Below are positions 16,463 to 25,837 of a stretch of 64,000 bases of DNA, piece after piece. A program made the translations under genes and the position numbers. The number at the start of each line of letters is the position of its first letter. Position 1 is the first letter of the stretch. Below the pieces are notes generated by a model. The model had not been told where the DNA came from. It saw only the letters and a list, made by a program, of their open reading frames with translations, and did no database searches. Origin of the DNA: Mariaggregatimicrobium sp964498785 (GTDB lineage Bacteria; Zhuqueibacterota; Zhuqueibacteria; Thermofontimicrobiales; Thiofontviventaceae); contig CAZCJL010000002.1 in the NCBI GenBank assembly GCA_964498785.1, positions 1 to 64,000 on the forward strand, read 5' to 3'.

Positions 16463-18418
16463 ATGAAAATAAGTGTACGAGTTGTTTTGATGTTCGTCTT
16501 TTTAATCCTGGTCAACCAGATGTTATTTGCAGGTGAAAGTATTATTAATGGTCAAGTTTATTATGACGGTAATAATTCCGGCCCTGTTCGTGTTGCGCTA
16601 CTTAATTTACAGCTTAACCTGGATAAGGTCATCGAGATAGAAACATTGGAGCCAGGACCCGGCGTATTCCAGTTTGATAGCCTCGCAAGCGGAACATATT
16701 TTGTCGGGGCGTTTATGGATGTCAATGAAGACGGGATGCCTGGTTTAACCGAACCATTGGGAGCCCACGCGAAACCGATCGTGATCACTGAAAACACTAC
16801 GGTTTTTGATAGCGTGATTGTACATCTAAATGAATTACCCAGAGGTAAAAGCTCTATTTCCGGGCAGGTTATCTACACAGGTGAGTTGGTCGGAAAACCT
16901 CACGTTTACGCCCTCGGATTGACAGGAACACCTTTTACCTATTATTGCCCCCCGGAAGGTGAAACCAGTTATTCGCTTGACAAATTAATGCCAGGTAAAT
17001 ACACAATTGTCGGATTTTTGGATGTTAATGACAACGGTACTCCGGATATTGGCGAACCAGTTGGATTTTTGGAAGATGAAATTAAAGTTGGTAATGATGA
17101 AAATGTGAGCGGAATTGACCTCGAATTATTCGATCCTGCACGTTTCAGTGCTCAAATTACGGGTAATATAAGTTATGCCGGAACAAAAACCGGAGTGATT
17201 TATATTTACACCATTGCAAAATCATATACTCCAATCAAGTTTGAAAAAATCAATTATCCGGAAGCAACATCCTATACAATTAACAATCTCGCACCGGGTG
17301 AATACCTAATGTTTGCTTTTCTGGATACAAACGATAATAAAACGTATGATCCGTCTAAGTTGAATTTGAAGCCGATTCCTTCTATCGGAAAAGGTGAGCC
17401 GTATGAGTTAATTGCTGAACCCGTTGTTGTGCTGGAAAATGAAAGTGTACAGCAAGACCTTATTTTAGACGTGGACGGAGAAGGAGGAATTTCAGGGACA
17501 ATCACCTACGACGGTGAGCAAAATAGCTTTCTCGTTTTGACGGGCGCGCTTGGTCTTTCGCCAACATGGCTTGGCCTGACTGTAGCGACCCAAATAGCTC
17601 CGAATGAATTTGTATATTCACTAAAAGATCTTGAGGCCGGGTATTACGGGGTTTTCGGTATCATGATTACAGGCTTCAACGTTGATTTTGAAGACATAAA
17701 TAATCTTCTTTCATTGCCAATTGGATTCTATACAAACGGCCTGGTAAATGTCAAACCACCGGAAACGGCCACAGGTATTGATTTTATTTTGCAAGACAGC
17801 ACTACTTCTACCAGCTCAATAGCCGGCACAGTAACGGCAACTGAGGGAATGAACGGAGATATTCACCTGTTTTCGCTGGGATTATCGCTCACCCCGTACC
17901 ATCATCAGGTGCTTGCAGAACCGGGTTCCTTCTCCTTTGACGAATTACGAATGGGACGGTTCCTTGTCGGTGGTTTTATGGATGTTAACGACAACGGCAC
18001 TTTTGATATTGGCGAACCGTTTGATATTACAGAATCCTTGGTTGAAATTTCAAAAGGAAATATGGTTGAAAATGTAACACTGGTACTGGGAACAGAATTA
18101 CCGACAAAAGTGGCAGCGCTCGAACAGCCGTTCGCACCCGGGGAATTTAGGTTGGGGCAAAACTATCCCAATCCTTTTAATCCAACCACGCATTTTCAAT
18201 ATCAAGTACCAGAATCCGGAAAAGTAACAATTAAGGTCTACAATATGTTGGGCCATGAGGTTAAAACACTCGTAAATGCGGAACAACCTGCTGGTATTTA
18301 CGATGTAACCTGGAATGGTACAGATAATTCAGGGAATGAAGTGACCAGCGGAGTCTATTTATATAGCATTAAAGCTGGTGCGCACCTGGATTTCAAAAAA
18401 ATGACTTTGTTGCGCTAA
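16463..18418 (+). CDS. Large exported surface protein with Ca-binding-like repeats and a type IX-like C-terminal domain
   Basis: This 651-residue protein has a signal peptide (1-23) and about five tandem beta-sandwich repeats of roughly 100 residues. Several contain a dockerin-like acidic loop such as DVNDNGTPDIGEP, which is a likely calcium site. The C-terminal 80 residues carry the FlgD-like / type IX sorting-type signature NYPNPFNPTTHFQYQVP and a final strand ending in KMTLLR. The protein is therefore probably secreted and attached to the surface. A GGAGG site precedes the ATG, and a terminator follows at 18442. The role is likely structural or adhesive rather than enzymatic, because no catalytic motif is visible. 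Confidence 0.85.
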   Translation: MKISVRVVLMFVFLILVNQMLFAGESIINGQVYYDGNNSGPVRVALLNLQLNLDKVIEIETLEPGPGVFQFDSLASGTYFVGAFMDVNEDGMPGLTEPLGAHAKPIVITENTTVFDSVIVHLNELPRGKSSISGQVIYTGELVGKPHVYALGLTGTPFTYYCPPEGETSYSLDKLMPGKYTIVGFLDVNDNGTPDIGEPVGFLEDEIKVGNDENVSGIDLELFDPARFSAQITGNISYAGTKTGVIYIYTIAKSYTPIKFEKINYPEATSYTINNLAPGEYLMFAFLDTNDNKTYDPSKLNLKPIPSIGKGEPYELIAEPVVVLENESVQQDLILDVDGEGGISGTITYDGEQNSFLVLTGALGLSPTWLGLTVATQIAPNEFVYSLKDLEAGYYGVFGIMITGFNVDFEDINNLLSLPIGFYTNGLVNVKPPETATGIDFILQDSTTSTSSIAGTVTATEGMNGDIHLFSLGLSLTPYHHQVLAEPGSFSFDELRMGRFLVGGFMDVNDNGTFDIGEPFDITESLVEISKGNMVENVTLVLGTELPTKVAALEQPFAPGEFRLGQNYPNPFNPTTHFQYQVPESGKVTIKVYNMLGHEVKTLVNAEQPAGIYDVTWNGTDNSGNEVTSGVYLYSIKAGAHLDFKKMTLLR

Positions 18419-18441
18419 TTCCCAAATTATAAAAGGTTGTG

Positions 18442-18475
18442 GAAAAAGCTGTCGCTGCGTGCCGGCAGCTTTTTC
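18442..18475 (+). terminator. Intrinsic terminator after the surface protein
   Basis: A 10-bp perfect stem (gaaaaagctg with cagctttttc) closes a 14-nt loop. The 3' arm itself supplies the T-run. Confidence 0.75.
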
Positions 18476-18515
18476 ATTTGATAAAGAATCTTAAAAATAT
18501 AAAATTTGATTTAGC

Positions 18516-18544
18516 TTGACAATCTGGCATAATTTACTTATATT
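18516..18544 (+). promoter_or_regulatory. Consensus-like promoter for the TPR gene and downstream cluster
   Basis: TTGACA at 18516-18521, a 17-nt spacer and TATATT at 18539-18544. The leader would be about 175 nt. It contains a 7-bp hairpin pairing 18593-18599 with 18612-18618. This is the clearest promoter before the hydratase/malic enzyme/citrate-lyase-type cluster. Confidence 0.65.
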
Positions 18545-18725
18545 CACACTGTATTTTTGTGAAGCAGATAGTATAGTAATCGAGCTAAGTGAGATTCGTA
18601 AATCCACATAAACGAATCACATTTAAGAATTCGATAATTTGTTGCCGCGTTTTATAGAAATTATTCGCGAAACAGCACTGAAGTGTTTGTTGTTATTTTG
18701 CCGCTGATTAATTGTTAGAACCAAT

Positions 18726-19739
18726 ATGAATCTGATAACTCTACTATTAATCCTGTTTGAAACGAATTTAATTGAAAATCAGTCTCAACCGGATAGCCTG
18801 ATATATTACGGAATAGAACAATCCATACAGCAAAATTATGCTGCTGCCGAATCCACCTTCGCCCATCTGATTAAGAAAGCACCGGAACATCCGAGAGGAT
18901 ATTTTTTATTAGCCGCAACAATTCAATCGAAATCCATGGATTTTGAGACGGATAAATGGGAAAATGACTTCATTATTTTGCTTTCCAAAACGGAGAATGC
19001 CGCGAGAAATATGCTTCAAAAGGACAATAAAGATGTATGGGCGCATTTCTATTTGGGATCGGCCTTAAGTTATCGCGCATTTCATGATGGAAAAAAAAGA
19101 AAATATGTCTCTGCATTTAAGCGAGGTTTAGCAGGTATCTCTGAATTAAATGACGTGATCAAGATTGATTCTACAATGTACGACGCTTATCTGGGGATTG
19201 GTTCTTATAAATACTGGCGAAGTAAATTCACGCGCTACATCGATTGGTTGCCATTGATTAAAGATGAAAGAGAATTGGGAATTGAGATGGTTAAATTAGC
19301 CGCAGAAAAAGGAACATATACCAAATATGCGGCAATTAATGCTCTTGTTTGGATTTCAATTGATCATGGTAATGTTTCGGAAGCATTGCAGTGGGCTCTA
19401 AAGGGTTTGAATAAATATCCGAATAGCCGCTTTTTTTTATGGGGGGTGGCCAAAACATATTTTAATCTCCAGCAATATGAAAACGCGATTAAATATTATC
19501 AATTTATTTTAAATACGGTTCAACAAGAAGAATTGAATAATCATTATAATGAAATTATTTGTTATTATAAATTGGCCCAATGTCATTTTAATCTAGAGCA
19601 ATATGATATAACTGCAAGTTACCTGAGAAAAACTCGCACCATCAAACTTGATCCAAAAATAAAAACGCGTTTAAAGGAAATTTATACTAAATTGGAAGAA
19701 TTACAAAAAAAATTGGATGCATTGGAAGTTGTGAAATAA
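18726..19739 (+). CDS. TPR-repeat protein, probably exported
   Basis: The 337-residue protein begins with a short hydrophobic segment (MNLITLLLILFETNLI) that may act as a signal or anchor. It continues as tandem tetratricopeptide helices with units such as YGIEQSIQQNYAAAE and VAKTYFNLQQYENAIKYY. A Lys/Leu-rich coiled helix ends the protein. TPR arrays act as binding scaffolds, and no enzyme domain is visible. It is followed after 27 nt by the 19767 gene and is preceded by a strong promoter-like sequence. Confidence 0.75.
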   Translation: MNLITLLLILFETNLIENQSQPDSLIYYGIEQSIQQNYAAAESTFAHLIKKAPEHPRGYFLLAATIQSKSMDFETDKWENDFIILLSKTENAARNMLQKDNKDVWAHFYLGSALSYRAFHDGKKRKYVSAFKRGLAGISELNDVIKIDSTMYDAYLGIGSYKYWRSKFTRYIDWLPLIKDERELGIEMVKLAAEKGTYTKYAAINALVWISIDHGNVSEALQWALKGLNKYPNSRFFLWGVAKTYFNLQQYENAIKYYQFILNTVQQEELNNHYNEIICYYKLAQCHFNLEQYDITASYLRKTRTIKLDPKIKTRLKEIYTKLEELQKKLDALEVVK

Positions 19740-19766
19740 GACATAGCATCCCGGAGGAAGGATTGA

Positions 19767-20249
19767 ATGAATTTAATCACATCGGATATCGTTGAGAAAA
19801 CATGGCAAGAAATGAGCATGATGCCGCCGGATGAATTTCCTAATATCGTAAATCAAATGATTTTAGAACAACCGGTAATTTTATCATATCTGATGACGAC
19901 AAGTCAGGATATTTTTAATCAGAACGAAAGGCAATTGCTAATATATATGGGTGTTGTAATCTGGAAAATTATGTCCCAGGGAGACGTTCGGTTAAAAACA
20001 GTGACAGAAACACAATTGGACGAGATGGAGGATAAAAACTTTATTTTCTGGGAATCTATTGAAAAACATAACGATGAATTCATTGACTCTGTAACAGCCA
20101 TTGCCGCCTCCTGCAATCAACCGGAGGTGCTGCGGTATGTTGTGGAGGCAATGATGGAAGATATAGAATTTGCCAATGAAATCAGAGATGAAAATAAAAC
20201 AATGATGATGCTCTACCTGAAAACTGTCATTGATTGTTTTGATCAATAG
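19767..20249 (+). CDS. Conserved-looking helical protein of unknown function
   Basis: This 160-residue acidic protein is predicted by eye to be entirely helical and contains no signal peptide, membrane segment or known motif. A strong CGGAGGAAGG site lies 7-8 nt before the ATG, which supports expression. It sits between the TPR gene and the hydratase large subunit, with gaps of 27 and 47 nt, so it is probably cotranscribed. The last third is Met/Glu-rich. I could not assign a function. Confidence 0.65.
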   Translation: MNLITSDIVEKTWQEMSMMPPDEFPNIVNQMILEQPVILSYLMTTSQDIFNQNERQLLIYMGVVIWKIMSQGDVRLKTVTETQLDEMEDKNFIFWESIEKHNDEFIDSVTAIAASCNQPEVLRYVVEAMMEDIEFANEIRDENKTMMMLYLKTVIDCFDQ

Positions 20250-20296
20250 ATTTTTTTACTGTAAACGTAATTTGATCTAAAGAAGTGAAGGAAAAT

Positions 20297-21565
20297 ATGG
20301 GTAAGACCTTTGCAGAAAAAATACTGGCTAAAAAAGCTAACTTAGCCGAAGTTGTTCCGGGCCAAATTGTAACTGTACGCCCCGAACATTTGTTAACGCA
20401 TGATAACACTGCCGCAATTATCGCAAAAATTGAATCTAACCTCGAAAAATTCGGTGTTGCTAACCCGGAATTATCGGTAATTGTATTAGACCATGTGGTT
20501 CCGGCTGCAAATGAGAAAACAGCGACGAATCACAAAAAAATTCGTGAGTTTGTGAAAAAATATCATATTAAGCATTTTTACGATGCTGGTGAAGGAGTAT
20601 GCCACCAAATTGTGATCGAAAAGGGACATGCAATACCAGGGACTATTATCGTTGGCAGTGATTCCCATACCTGTTCCTACGGCGCACTGGGAGTTTTTTC
20701 AACCGGGATAGACAGAACTGAGGCCGCCGCTTTAATGTTAACTGCCGAAACGTGGTTAAAAGTACCACAGAGTATTAAGATCACGCTAAACGGTGAAATT
20801 CCGGTCGGAGTATCAGCAAAGGATTTGATTTTACAAATCATTGGTGATATTAAGGCGGATGGAGCGAATTATTGCTCTGTGGAGTTTCACGGGGACATTT
20901 CGAAATTAACAATGGATGAACGCATTACAATTTCCAATATGGGTGTTGAAATGGGTGCGAAAAACGTTGTTTTTCCGGTGGATAATATCGCAGAACATTA
21001 TCTGCAATCCATTCGAATAGACGCCGGTTGCTATGAAAAAGTGTGGGCAGATACTGATGCATCCTATATTCAGCAGATAAATTATGATCTTTCAAAATTA
21101 ACACCAGTTGTGGCAAAGCCACACACAGTAGATAATTTATCCACAATTGAAGATGTGGAAAATACAGAAATCCATCAGTGTTTTTTAGGAACATGCACAA
21201 ACGGTCGTTTGAGTGATTTTGAAATCGCGGCTCGTATTTTAAAAAACAAAATGATATCACCAAAAGTTCGATTTTTAGTGTTGCCGGCATCCCGGTCAAT
21301 TTTTAATGAAGCCATTCGCCGGGGATATATTGAAACGTTAAGTGAGGCCGGGGCAATTGTTTTACCAACTGGCTGCGGCCCTTGTCTCGGTGCGCATCAA
21401 GGTGTTTTGGCGCCAGGAGAAGTCTGTTTATCAACAGCAAATCGAAATTTTAAGGGTCGAATGGGATGCAAAGAAGCTGAGATTTATCTTGCCAGTCCGG
21501 AGACTGTCGCTGTTTCTGCACTCTATGGCAAAATAACAGACCCGCGGAAAGAAATTTCAAAATAG
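20297..21565 (+). CDS. Aconitase-family hydratase, large subunit (LeuC/homoaconitase-like)
   Basis: The 422-residue protein is the [4Fe-4S] large subunit of a two-subunit dehydratase. The cluster cysteines are C300 (FLGTCTNGR), C360 and C363 (TGCGPCLG), and the SDSHTC substrate motif is intact. Family members isomerise 3-isopropylmalate, homocitrate or citramalate-type acids. No leuA or leuB is nearby. Instead malic enzyme and citrate-lyase-type genes follow, so leucine synthesis is not the obvious role. Mesaconate/citramalate or citrate hydration are alternatives. I chose the ATG at 20297 over a GTG four codons upstream because of the GAAGGA spacing. The small subunit starts 28 nt downstream. 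Confidence 0.88.
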   Translation: MGKTFAEKILAKKANLAEVVPGQIVTVRPEHLLTHDNTAAIIAKIESNLEKFGVANPELSVIVLDHVVPAANEKTATNHKKIREFVKKYHIKHFYDAGEGVCHQIVIEKGHAIPGTIIVGSDSHTCSYGALGVFSTGIDRTEAAALMLTAETWLKVPQSIKITLNGEIPVGVSAKDLILQIIGDIKADGANYCSVEFHGDISKLTMDERITISNMGVEMGAKNVVFPVDNIAEHYLQSIRIDAGCYEKVWADTDASYIQQINYDLSKLTPVVAKPHTVDNLSTIEDVENTEIHQCFLGTCTNGRLSDFEIAARILKNKMISPKVRFLVLPASRSIFNEAIRRGYIETLSEAGAIVLPTGCGPCLGAHQGVLAPGEVCLSTANRNFKGRMGCKEAEIYLASPETVAVSALYGKITDPRKEISK

Positions 21566-21593
21566 GTTTCATAACGATTATTAAGAGGTTGAG

Positions 21594-22103
21594 ATGTCAG
21601 AGAAAAGTCGTGTTTGGAAATACGGTAATGACATTAATACTGATATGCTTTTTCCCGGTAAATATACATATACCTGCAGTACTGCGGATGAAATAATACC
21701 GCATTTATTGGAAGACCTTGATCCGGATTTTGCCCAAAGTGTGGAATCTGGTGATATTATCATGGCCGGAAAGAATTTTGGCTGCGGAAGCTCCCGGGAG
21801 CAACCCGCTCTCGGATTACGCGCCGTTGGTATTGAAGCTGTGATCGCTAAAAGTTATGCCCGAATATTTTACCGGGCAGCGATTAATCAGGGATTGTTGC
21901 TTATCGAATGTCCGCAAGCAGTGGAAGCATATCAGCATGGCGATGATGTGAAACTAAATGTCGCAGGTGGTGCGATTGTTGTCGCCGGGAAAAAATATAC
22001 ATTTCCGACTTTGCCGACAGAAATATTGGCTATTCGCGAGGCCGGAGGATTATTAAATTATACCAGAGCGAAACTAACACAAAAACATTTACATAAAAAA
22101 TAG
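21594..22103 (+). CDS. Aconitase-family hydratase, small subunit (LeuD-like)
   Basis: This 169-residue swivel-domain subunit completes the active site of the large subunit encoded upstream. The family motifs NDINTDMLFPGKY and FGCGSSREQ are present; the arginine of SSRE binds substrate carboxylate. The substrate-specificity loop after GKY reads TYT rather than the YLVMT-type loop I associate with isopropylmalate isomerases, which weakens a leucine assignment. The ATG follows an AGAGG site. A 158-nt gap separates it from maeB. Confidence 0.87.
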   Translation: MSEKSRVWKYGNDINTDMLFPGKYTYTCSTADEIIPHLLEDLDPDFAQSVESGDIIMAGKNFGCGSSREQPALGLRAVGIEAVIAKSYARIFYRAAINQGLLLIECPQAVEAYQHGDDVKLNVAGGAIVVAGKKYTFPTLPTEILAIREAGGLLNYTRAKLTQKHLHKK

Positions 22104-22219
22104 CTTGTTTATCTTAATTAATTCACTCGATTAATTCTTACAAAGAAATCAAATTAGAAAAGTTTTTTGATTTGATAATTTGAAAGAGATCGAAAGTTCA
22201 CATTTAACTTATTGTACAT

Positions 22220-22261
22220 AAGGAGGTGAGTTGCTGCGAAACATAAGTTTCGCACTAAGTT
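22220..22261 (+). promoter_or_regulatory. maeB leader: distant Shine-Dalgarno and perfect hairpin before the start
   Basis: A very strong ribosome site (AAGGAGGTGA, 22220-22229) lies more than 30 nt before the maeB ATG at 22262. Between them is a perfect 8-bp hairpin, tgcgaaac (22235-22242) with gtttcgca (22247-22254), loop ataa. Folding it would shorten the gap by 20 nt. A short out-of-frame reading frame, TTG at 22231 to TAG overlapping the maeB start, would be 13 codons and sits 4 nt after the GGAGG. Either hairpin-assisted initiation or a leader peptide is possible. Confidence 0.55.
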
Positions 22262-24517
22262 ATGGATTTTAGAGAACTGTCATTAGAATATCATAGCCGT
22301 GATAGAAAAGGAAAAGTAGAAGTTGTACCTACAAAACCCTGCTCAACTCAACGAGATCTTTCAATGGCTTACACTCCGGGAGTGGCCGAGCCCTGCCTGA
22401 GAATTGAAAAAAATCCGGATGATGCCTTCACCTATACAGCAAAGGGTAACCTTGTTGCTGTGGTATCGAACGGAACGGCGGTGCTTGGATTAGGAGACAT
22501 TGGAGCACTTGCCGGTAAACCCGTGATGGAAGGAAAAGGAGTCCTTTTTAAACGGTTCGCTGATATCGATGTTTTTGACATCGAGTTAAATACAAAGGAT
22601 CCAAAAGAAGTAATCCGTACGGTTCAACTGATGGAACCCACATTTGGCGGCATCAATCTGGAAGATATTAAAGCGCCAGAGTGTTTCGAAATTGAGGAAA
22701 CTCTGAAAAAAACAACCAATATTCCAATTTTTCATGATGATCAGCACGGGACTGCAATTATTTCCGGGGCTGCTCTCATAAATGCCTGCGAATTAGTCAA
22801 TAAAGAAATGGGGCAAGTGAAGGTCGTTATTAACGGAGCTGGTGCTGCCGGAATCGCTTGTGCAAATTTGTATGTTTTATTAGGAGTTACAAAAGAAAAT
22901 ATTATTATGTGTGACTCTAAAGGTGTTATTTACAAGGGTCGCAGTGAAGGGATGAATCCATACAAAGAAAAATATGCCGTTGACACTCAATTGCGTACGC
23001 TTGCTGATGCAATGAAAGGCGCTGATGTATTCTGTGGTGTGTCGGTAAAGGATTGTGTAACTCAAGACATGGTTCGTTCTATGGCAGATAAACCCATTAT
23101 TTTTGCCATGGCAAATCCGGATCCGGAAATTACGTACGAAAAAGCGACAGAAGCCAGGTCAGATGTTATTATGGCGACCGGTCGCTCAGATTATCCGAAT
23201 CAGGTGAATAATGTGCTTGGTTTCCCGTTCATTTTCCGTGGAGCGCTGGACGTTCGTGCCCGGTCAATTAATAACGAAATGAAAATAGCTGCATCTCATG
23301 CACTCGCGTCTCTGGCAAAAGAAGATGTACCGGATTCGGTATGCAAAGCGTATGGCGTCGATCGGTTGTCTTTTGGATCCGAATATATTATTCCGAAACC
23401 GTTTGATCCGCGCGTTTTGTTATGGGAAGCTCCGGCTGTGGCGAAAGCTGCTATGGATACCAATGTTGCTCAGGTTGAAATTGATCTGGAAAAATACAAG
23501 GAACAATTGGAGGCCCGGCTTGGAAAGTCCAGAGAGTTGATGCGGATTGTCATCAATAAAGCGCAAAAAGAACCGAAGAAAGTCGTTTTCCCGGAAGGTG
23601 AACACCCGAAAATACTTCGCGCTGCCAATATTGTGTTAAATGAAAAAATCGCGAAACCAATACTTTTAGGCCGCAAACACATTATTGAAAAGCAAATTAA
23701 AGAATTACAACTCGACCTTGAAGGCGTTGAAATTCTTCAGCCAGGTGAATCACCAAAATTCGACGAATATTGTGATGAATTATATCAGATGCGGCACCGA
23801 AAAGGTCTTACAATGCCAGAAGTGCGAAGCCTGATGTCAATGGAGCGAATGTATGCGCCGATGATGGCTCATAAAGGAGATGCTGATTGTGTTATTGGTG
23901 GTATAACAATGAATTATCCGGATATGATTCGTCCGTCTTTGCGTATTGTGAAACTAAGGCCGGATGTATCACGAGTCGCAGGAATGTTTATTTTATTATT
24001 TAAAAATAAATTAATTTGCTGTGCAGACACAACGGTTAATATCGATCCGACTGCGGAAGAATTGGCGGAAATTGCTCTTCTCACCGCTGAAACAGCGAAA
24101 CGGTTTGATGTTAATCCACGTATTGCAATGTTATCATTCTCGAATTTTGGAAGCGTTGAGCATCCGATATCGATGAAAGTAAAACGTGCAACTGATATTG
24201 TTAAGCAGAAAAATCCAGATTTGATGATCGATGGTGAAATGCAAGCGGATACTGCCATTGTCCCCAGATTTGTTGAAGATGATTTCCCGTTCTCTACTCT
24301 GAAAGGCAGCGCTAATGTGCTTATTTTTCCCGATCTGGAAGCCGGAAATATAGCGTATAAGCTATTAATCCATTTAGGTGGCGCGGAAGCTATCGGGCCA
24401 ATCCTAATGGGATTGCAAAAATCAGTGCACGTTTTGCAGCGCGGTTGTGAGGTGAACGATATCGTTAACATGACTGCAATCGCGGTTGTGGAAGCACAAA
24501 CCAATCAATTTGAATAA
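22262..24517 (+). CDS. maeB: NADP-type malic enzyme with phosphotransacetylase-like C-terminal domain
   Basis: This 751-residue enzyme should oxidatively decarboxylate malate to pyruvate. The malic enzyme part (about 1-410) has the N-terminal YTPGVAEPC motif, the metal site region FHDDQHGTAI and the dinucleotide-binding VVINGAGAAGIA. The C-terminal part (about 430-751) is a phosphate-acetyl/butyryltransferase-like domain (VVFPEGEH), which in MaeB proteins is mainly regulatory. Full length agrees with MaeB. The ATG is the first possible start in frame. It lies between the hydratase and citrate-lyase-type genes, so the cluster handles C4/C6 acids down to pyruvate and acetate. Confidence 0.94.
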   Translation: MDFRELSLEYHSRDRKGKVEVVPTKPCSTQRDLSMAYTPGVAEPCLRIEKNPDDAFTYTAKGNLVAVVSNGTAVLGLGDIGALAGKPVMEGKGVLFKRFADIDVFDIELNTKDPKEVIRTVQLMEPTFGGINLEDIKAPECFEIEETLKKTTNIPIFHDDQHGTAIISGAALINACELVNKEMGQVKVVINGAGAAGIACANLYVLLGVTKENIIMCDSKGVIYKGRSEGMNPYKEKYAVDTQLRTLADAMKGADVFCGVSVKDCVTQDMVRSMADKPIIFAMANPDPEITYEKATEARSDVIMATGRSDYPNQVNNVLGFPFIFRGALDVRARSINNEMKIAASHALASLAKEDVPDSVCKAYGVDRLSFGSEYIIPKPFDPRVLLWEAPAVAKAAMDTNVAQVEIDLEKYKEQLEARLGKSRELMRIVINKAQKEPKKVVFPEGEHPKILRAANIVLNEKIAKPILLGRKHIIEKQIKELQLDLEGVEILQPGESPKFDEYCDELYQMRHRKGLTMPEVRSLMSMERMYAPMMAHKGDADCVIGGITMNYPDMIRPSLRIVKLRPDVSRVAGMFILLFKNKLICCADTTVNIDPTAEELAEIALLTAETAKRFDVNPRIAMLSFSNFGSVEHPISMKVKRATDIVKQKNPDLMIDGEMQADTAIVPRFVEDDFPFSTLKGSANVLIFPDLEAGNIAYKLLIHLGGAEAIGPILMGLQKSVHVLQRGCEVNDIVNMTAIAVVEAQTNQFE

Positions 24518-24541
24518 TATTTTTAAAAGTTGTCCGATTTT

Positions 24542-24576
24542 AAAAGGCTCTGATTGTTTTTTATCAGAGCCTTTTT
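24542..24576 (+). terminator. Strong intrinsic terminator between maeB and the CitD-CitE gene
   Basis: A perfect 13-bp stem (aaaaggctctgat with atcagagcctttt) closes an 8-nt loop and ends in a T-run. It lies only 43 nt before the next start codon. Either citDE has its own unseen promoter or this terminator tunes read-through. Confidence 0.85.
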
Positions 24577-24618
24577 GATAGGAAACGCAATACTAATTTT
24601 AGTTTAGGAGGTTTTCTT

Positions 24619-25836
24619 ATGAAAACGACTGCCCATGCCGGTACACGCGGAGCAGATGTACGATCTGACTGCTGGGTAGAAATTACATTAAAAAATGAAG
24701 GTGGAATTTCCGTAAATGTAAATAGTAAGGTCGAATCCATGTATGGAAATTCCATCAGAGAATTAGCAAGTAAAGAATGCGAATATTTTGATATAACAAA
24801 TGCCGATGTTTTGATTGAAGACGCCGGGGCTCTGCCGTTTGTCATCATGGCACGAATGGAAGCAGCTATCCGCAGATTAATGCCGGATTTGAAAAAAACT
24901 CTTATACCGGAAATGAAAGAATTTTGCATGTATGACACAAAAAGAGATCGTTTTCGACGATCCAGATTATATTTGCCCGGAAATAGTCCGAAGTTTATGC
25001 TAAATGCAGGTGTTCATAAACCTGATGCCGTCATACTCGATTTGGAAGATAGTGTTTCTCCAGCAGAAAAAGATGTTGCTGCTATTCTCGTTCGAAATGC
25101 TTTATGTCAGGTAAATTTTTATGGCGCAGAGCGAATGGTGCGGATCAATCAGTTACCCAAAGGACTGGATGATCTTCAATTTATTGTACCACACAATGTA
25201 CATGTGATTCTAATTCCAAAATGTGAGACTGCCGATCAAGTTCGACAGGTTGACAGGCAGGTGCAAAAAATATTAAATGAAAATAGTATCGAAAAAAACG
25301 TCTATTATATGCCAATACTGGAGAGCGCACTCGGAATTTTAAACGCTTATGAAATTGCAACTGCTGCAAAAAACATTGTTGCATTAACAATTGGTTTGGA
25401 AGACTACACAGCTGATATTGGAACTGAGCGAACATTAGACGGAAGGGAAAGCGTATGGGCGCGAGCAATGGTTGTTAATGCTGCCAGAGCGGCACGCATT
25501 CAGCCAATTGATACGGTATTCTCCGACGTCGCGGATATGGAGGGATTGAAGCAAAGCGTTCTGGAAGCAAAATCTCTTGGTTTTGATGGGAAAGGATGTA
25601 TCCACCCGCGTCAAATCGAGCCTATTCACGAAGCTTTTGCTCCGACGAATGAGGAAATTAAAAAAGCGAAAACGATTGTCTGTGCCTTTGAAAAAGCAGA
25701 AGCCGAAGGACTTAGTGTCGTTTCACTGGGGAGCAAAATGATTGATCCTCCGGTTGTTAAAAGAGCATTACATACTGTACGACTGGCAATTGCAGTCAAT
25801 AAATTAGATGAGAATTGGCGGGAAGGAGAAAAATAA
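24619..25836 (+). CDS. CitD-CitE fusion: acyl-carrier subunit joined to beta-subunit lyase
   Basis: This 405-residue protein joins two citrate-lyase-type subunits that are normally separate. Residues 1-95 resemble the gamma acyl-carrier CitD, with the start AGTRGADVRSDC (S16 is the candidate attachment serine) and the late block IEDAGALPFVIMARMEAA. Residues about 112-405 are the HpcH/CitE-type beta subunit, with RLYLPGNSP, ILDLEDSVSPAEKD and IGLEDYTADIG. The enzyme would split a 3-hydroxy acyl thioester into oxaloacetate or pyruvate and acetate. The GGAGG site before the ATG is strong. citF begins directly after the stop. Citrate lyase and citramalate lyase share this architecture and cannot be told apart here. 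Confidence 0.88.
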   Translation: MKTTAHAGTRGADVRSDCWVEITLKNEGGISVNVNSKVESMYGNSIRELASKECEYFDITNADVLIEDAGALPFVIMARMEAAIRRLMPDLKKTLIPEMKEFCMYDTKRDRFRRSRLYLPGNSPKFMLNAGVHKPDAVILDLEDSVSPAEKDVAAILVRNALCQVNFYGAERMVRINQLPKGLDDLQFIVPHNVHVILIPKCETADQVRQVDRQVQKILNENSIEKNVYYMPILESALGILNAYEIATAAKNIVALTIGLEDYTADIGTERTLDGRESVWARAMVVNAARAARIQPIDTVFSDVADMEGLKQSVLEAKSLGFDGKGCIHPRQIEPIHEAFAPTNEEIKKAKTIVCAFEKAEAEGLSVVSLGSKMIDPPVVKRALHTVRLAIAVNKLDENWREGEK

Positions 25837-25837
25837 T

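Noticed and set aside
23914..24504. 196-codon antisense frame inside maeB
   Set aside because: It lies entirely within the phosphotransacetylase-like domain of maeB and lacks protein-like features.
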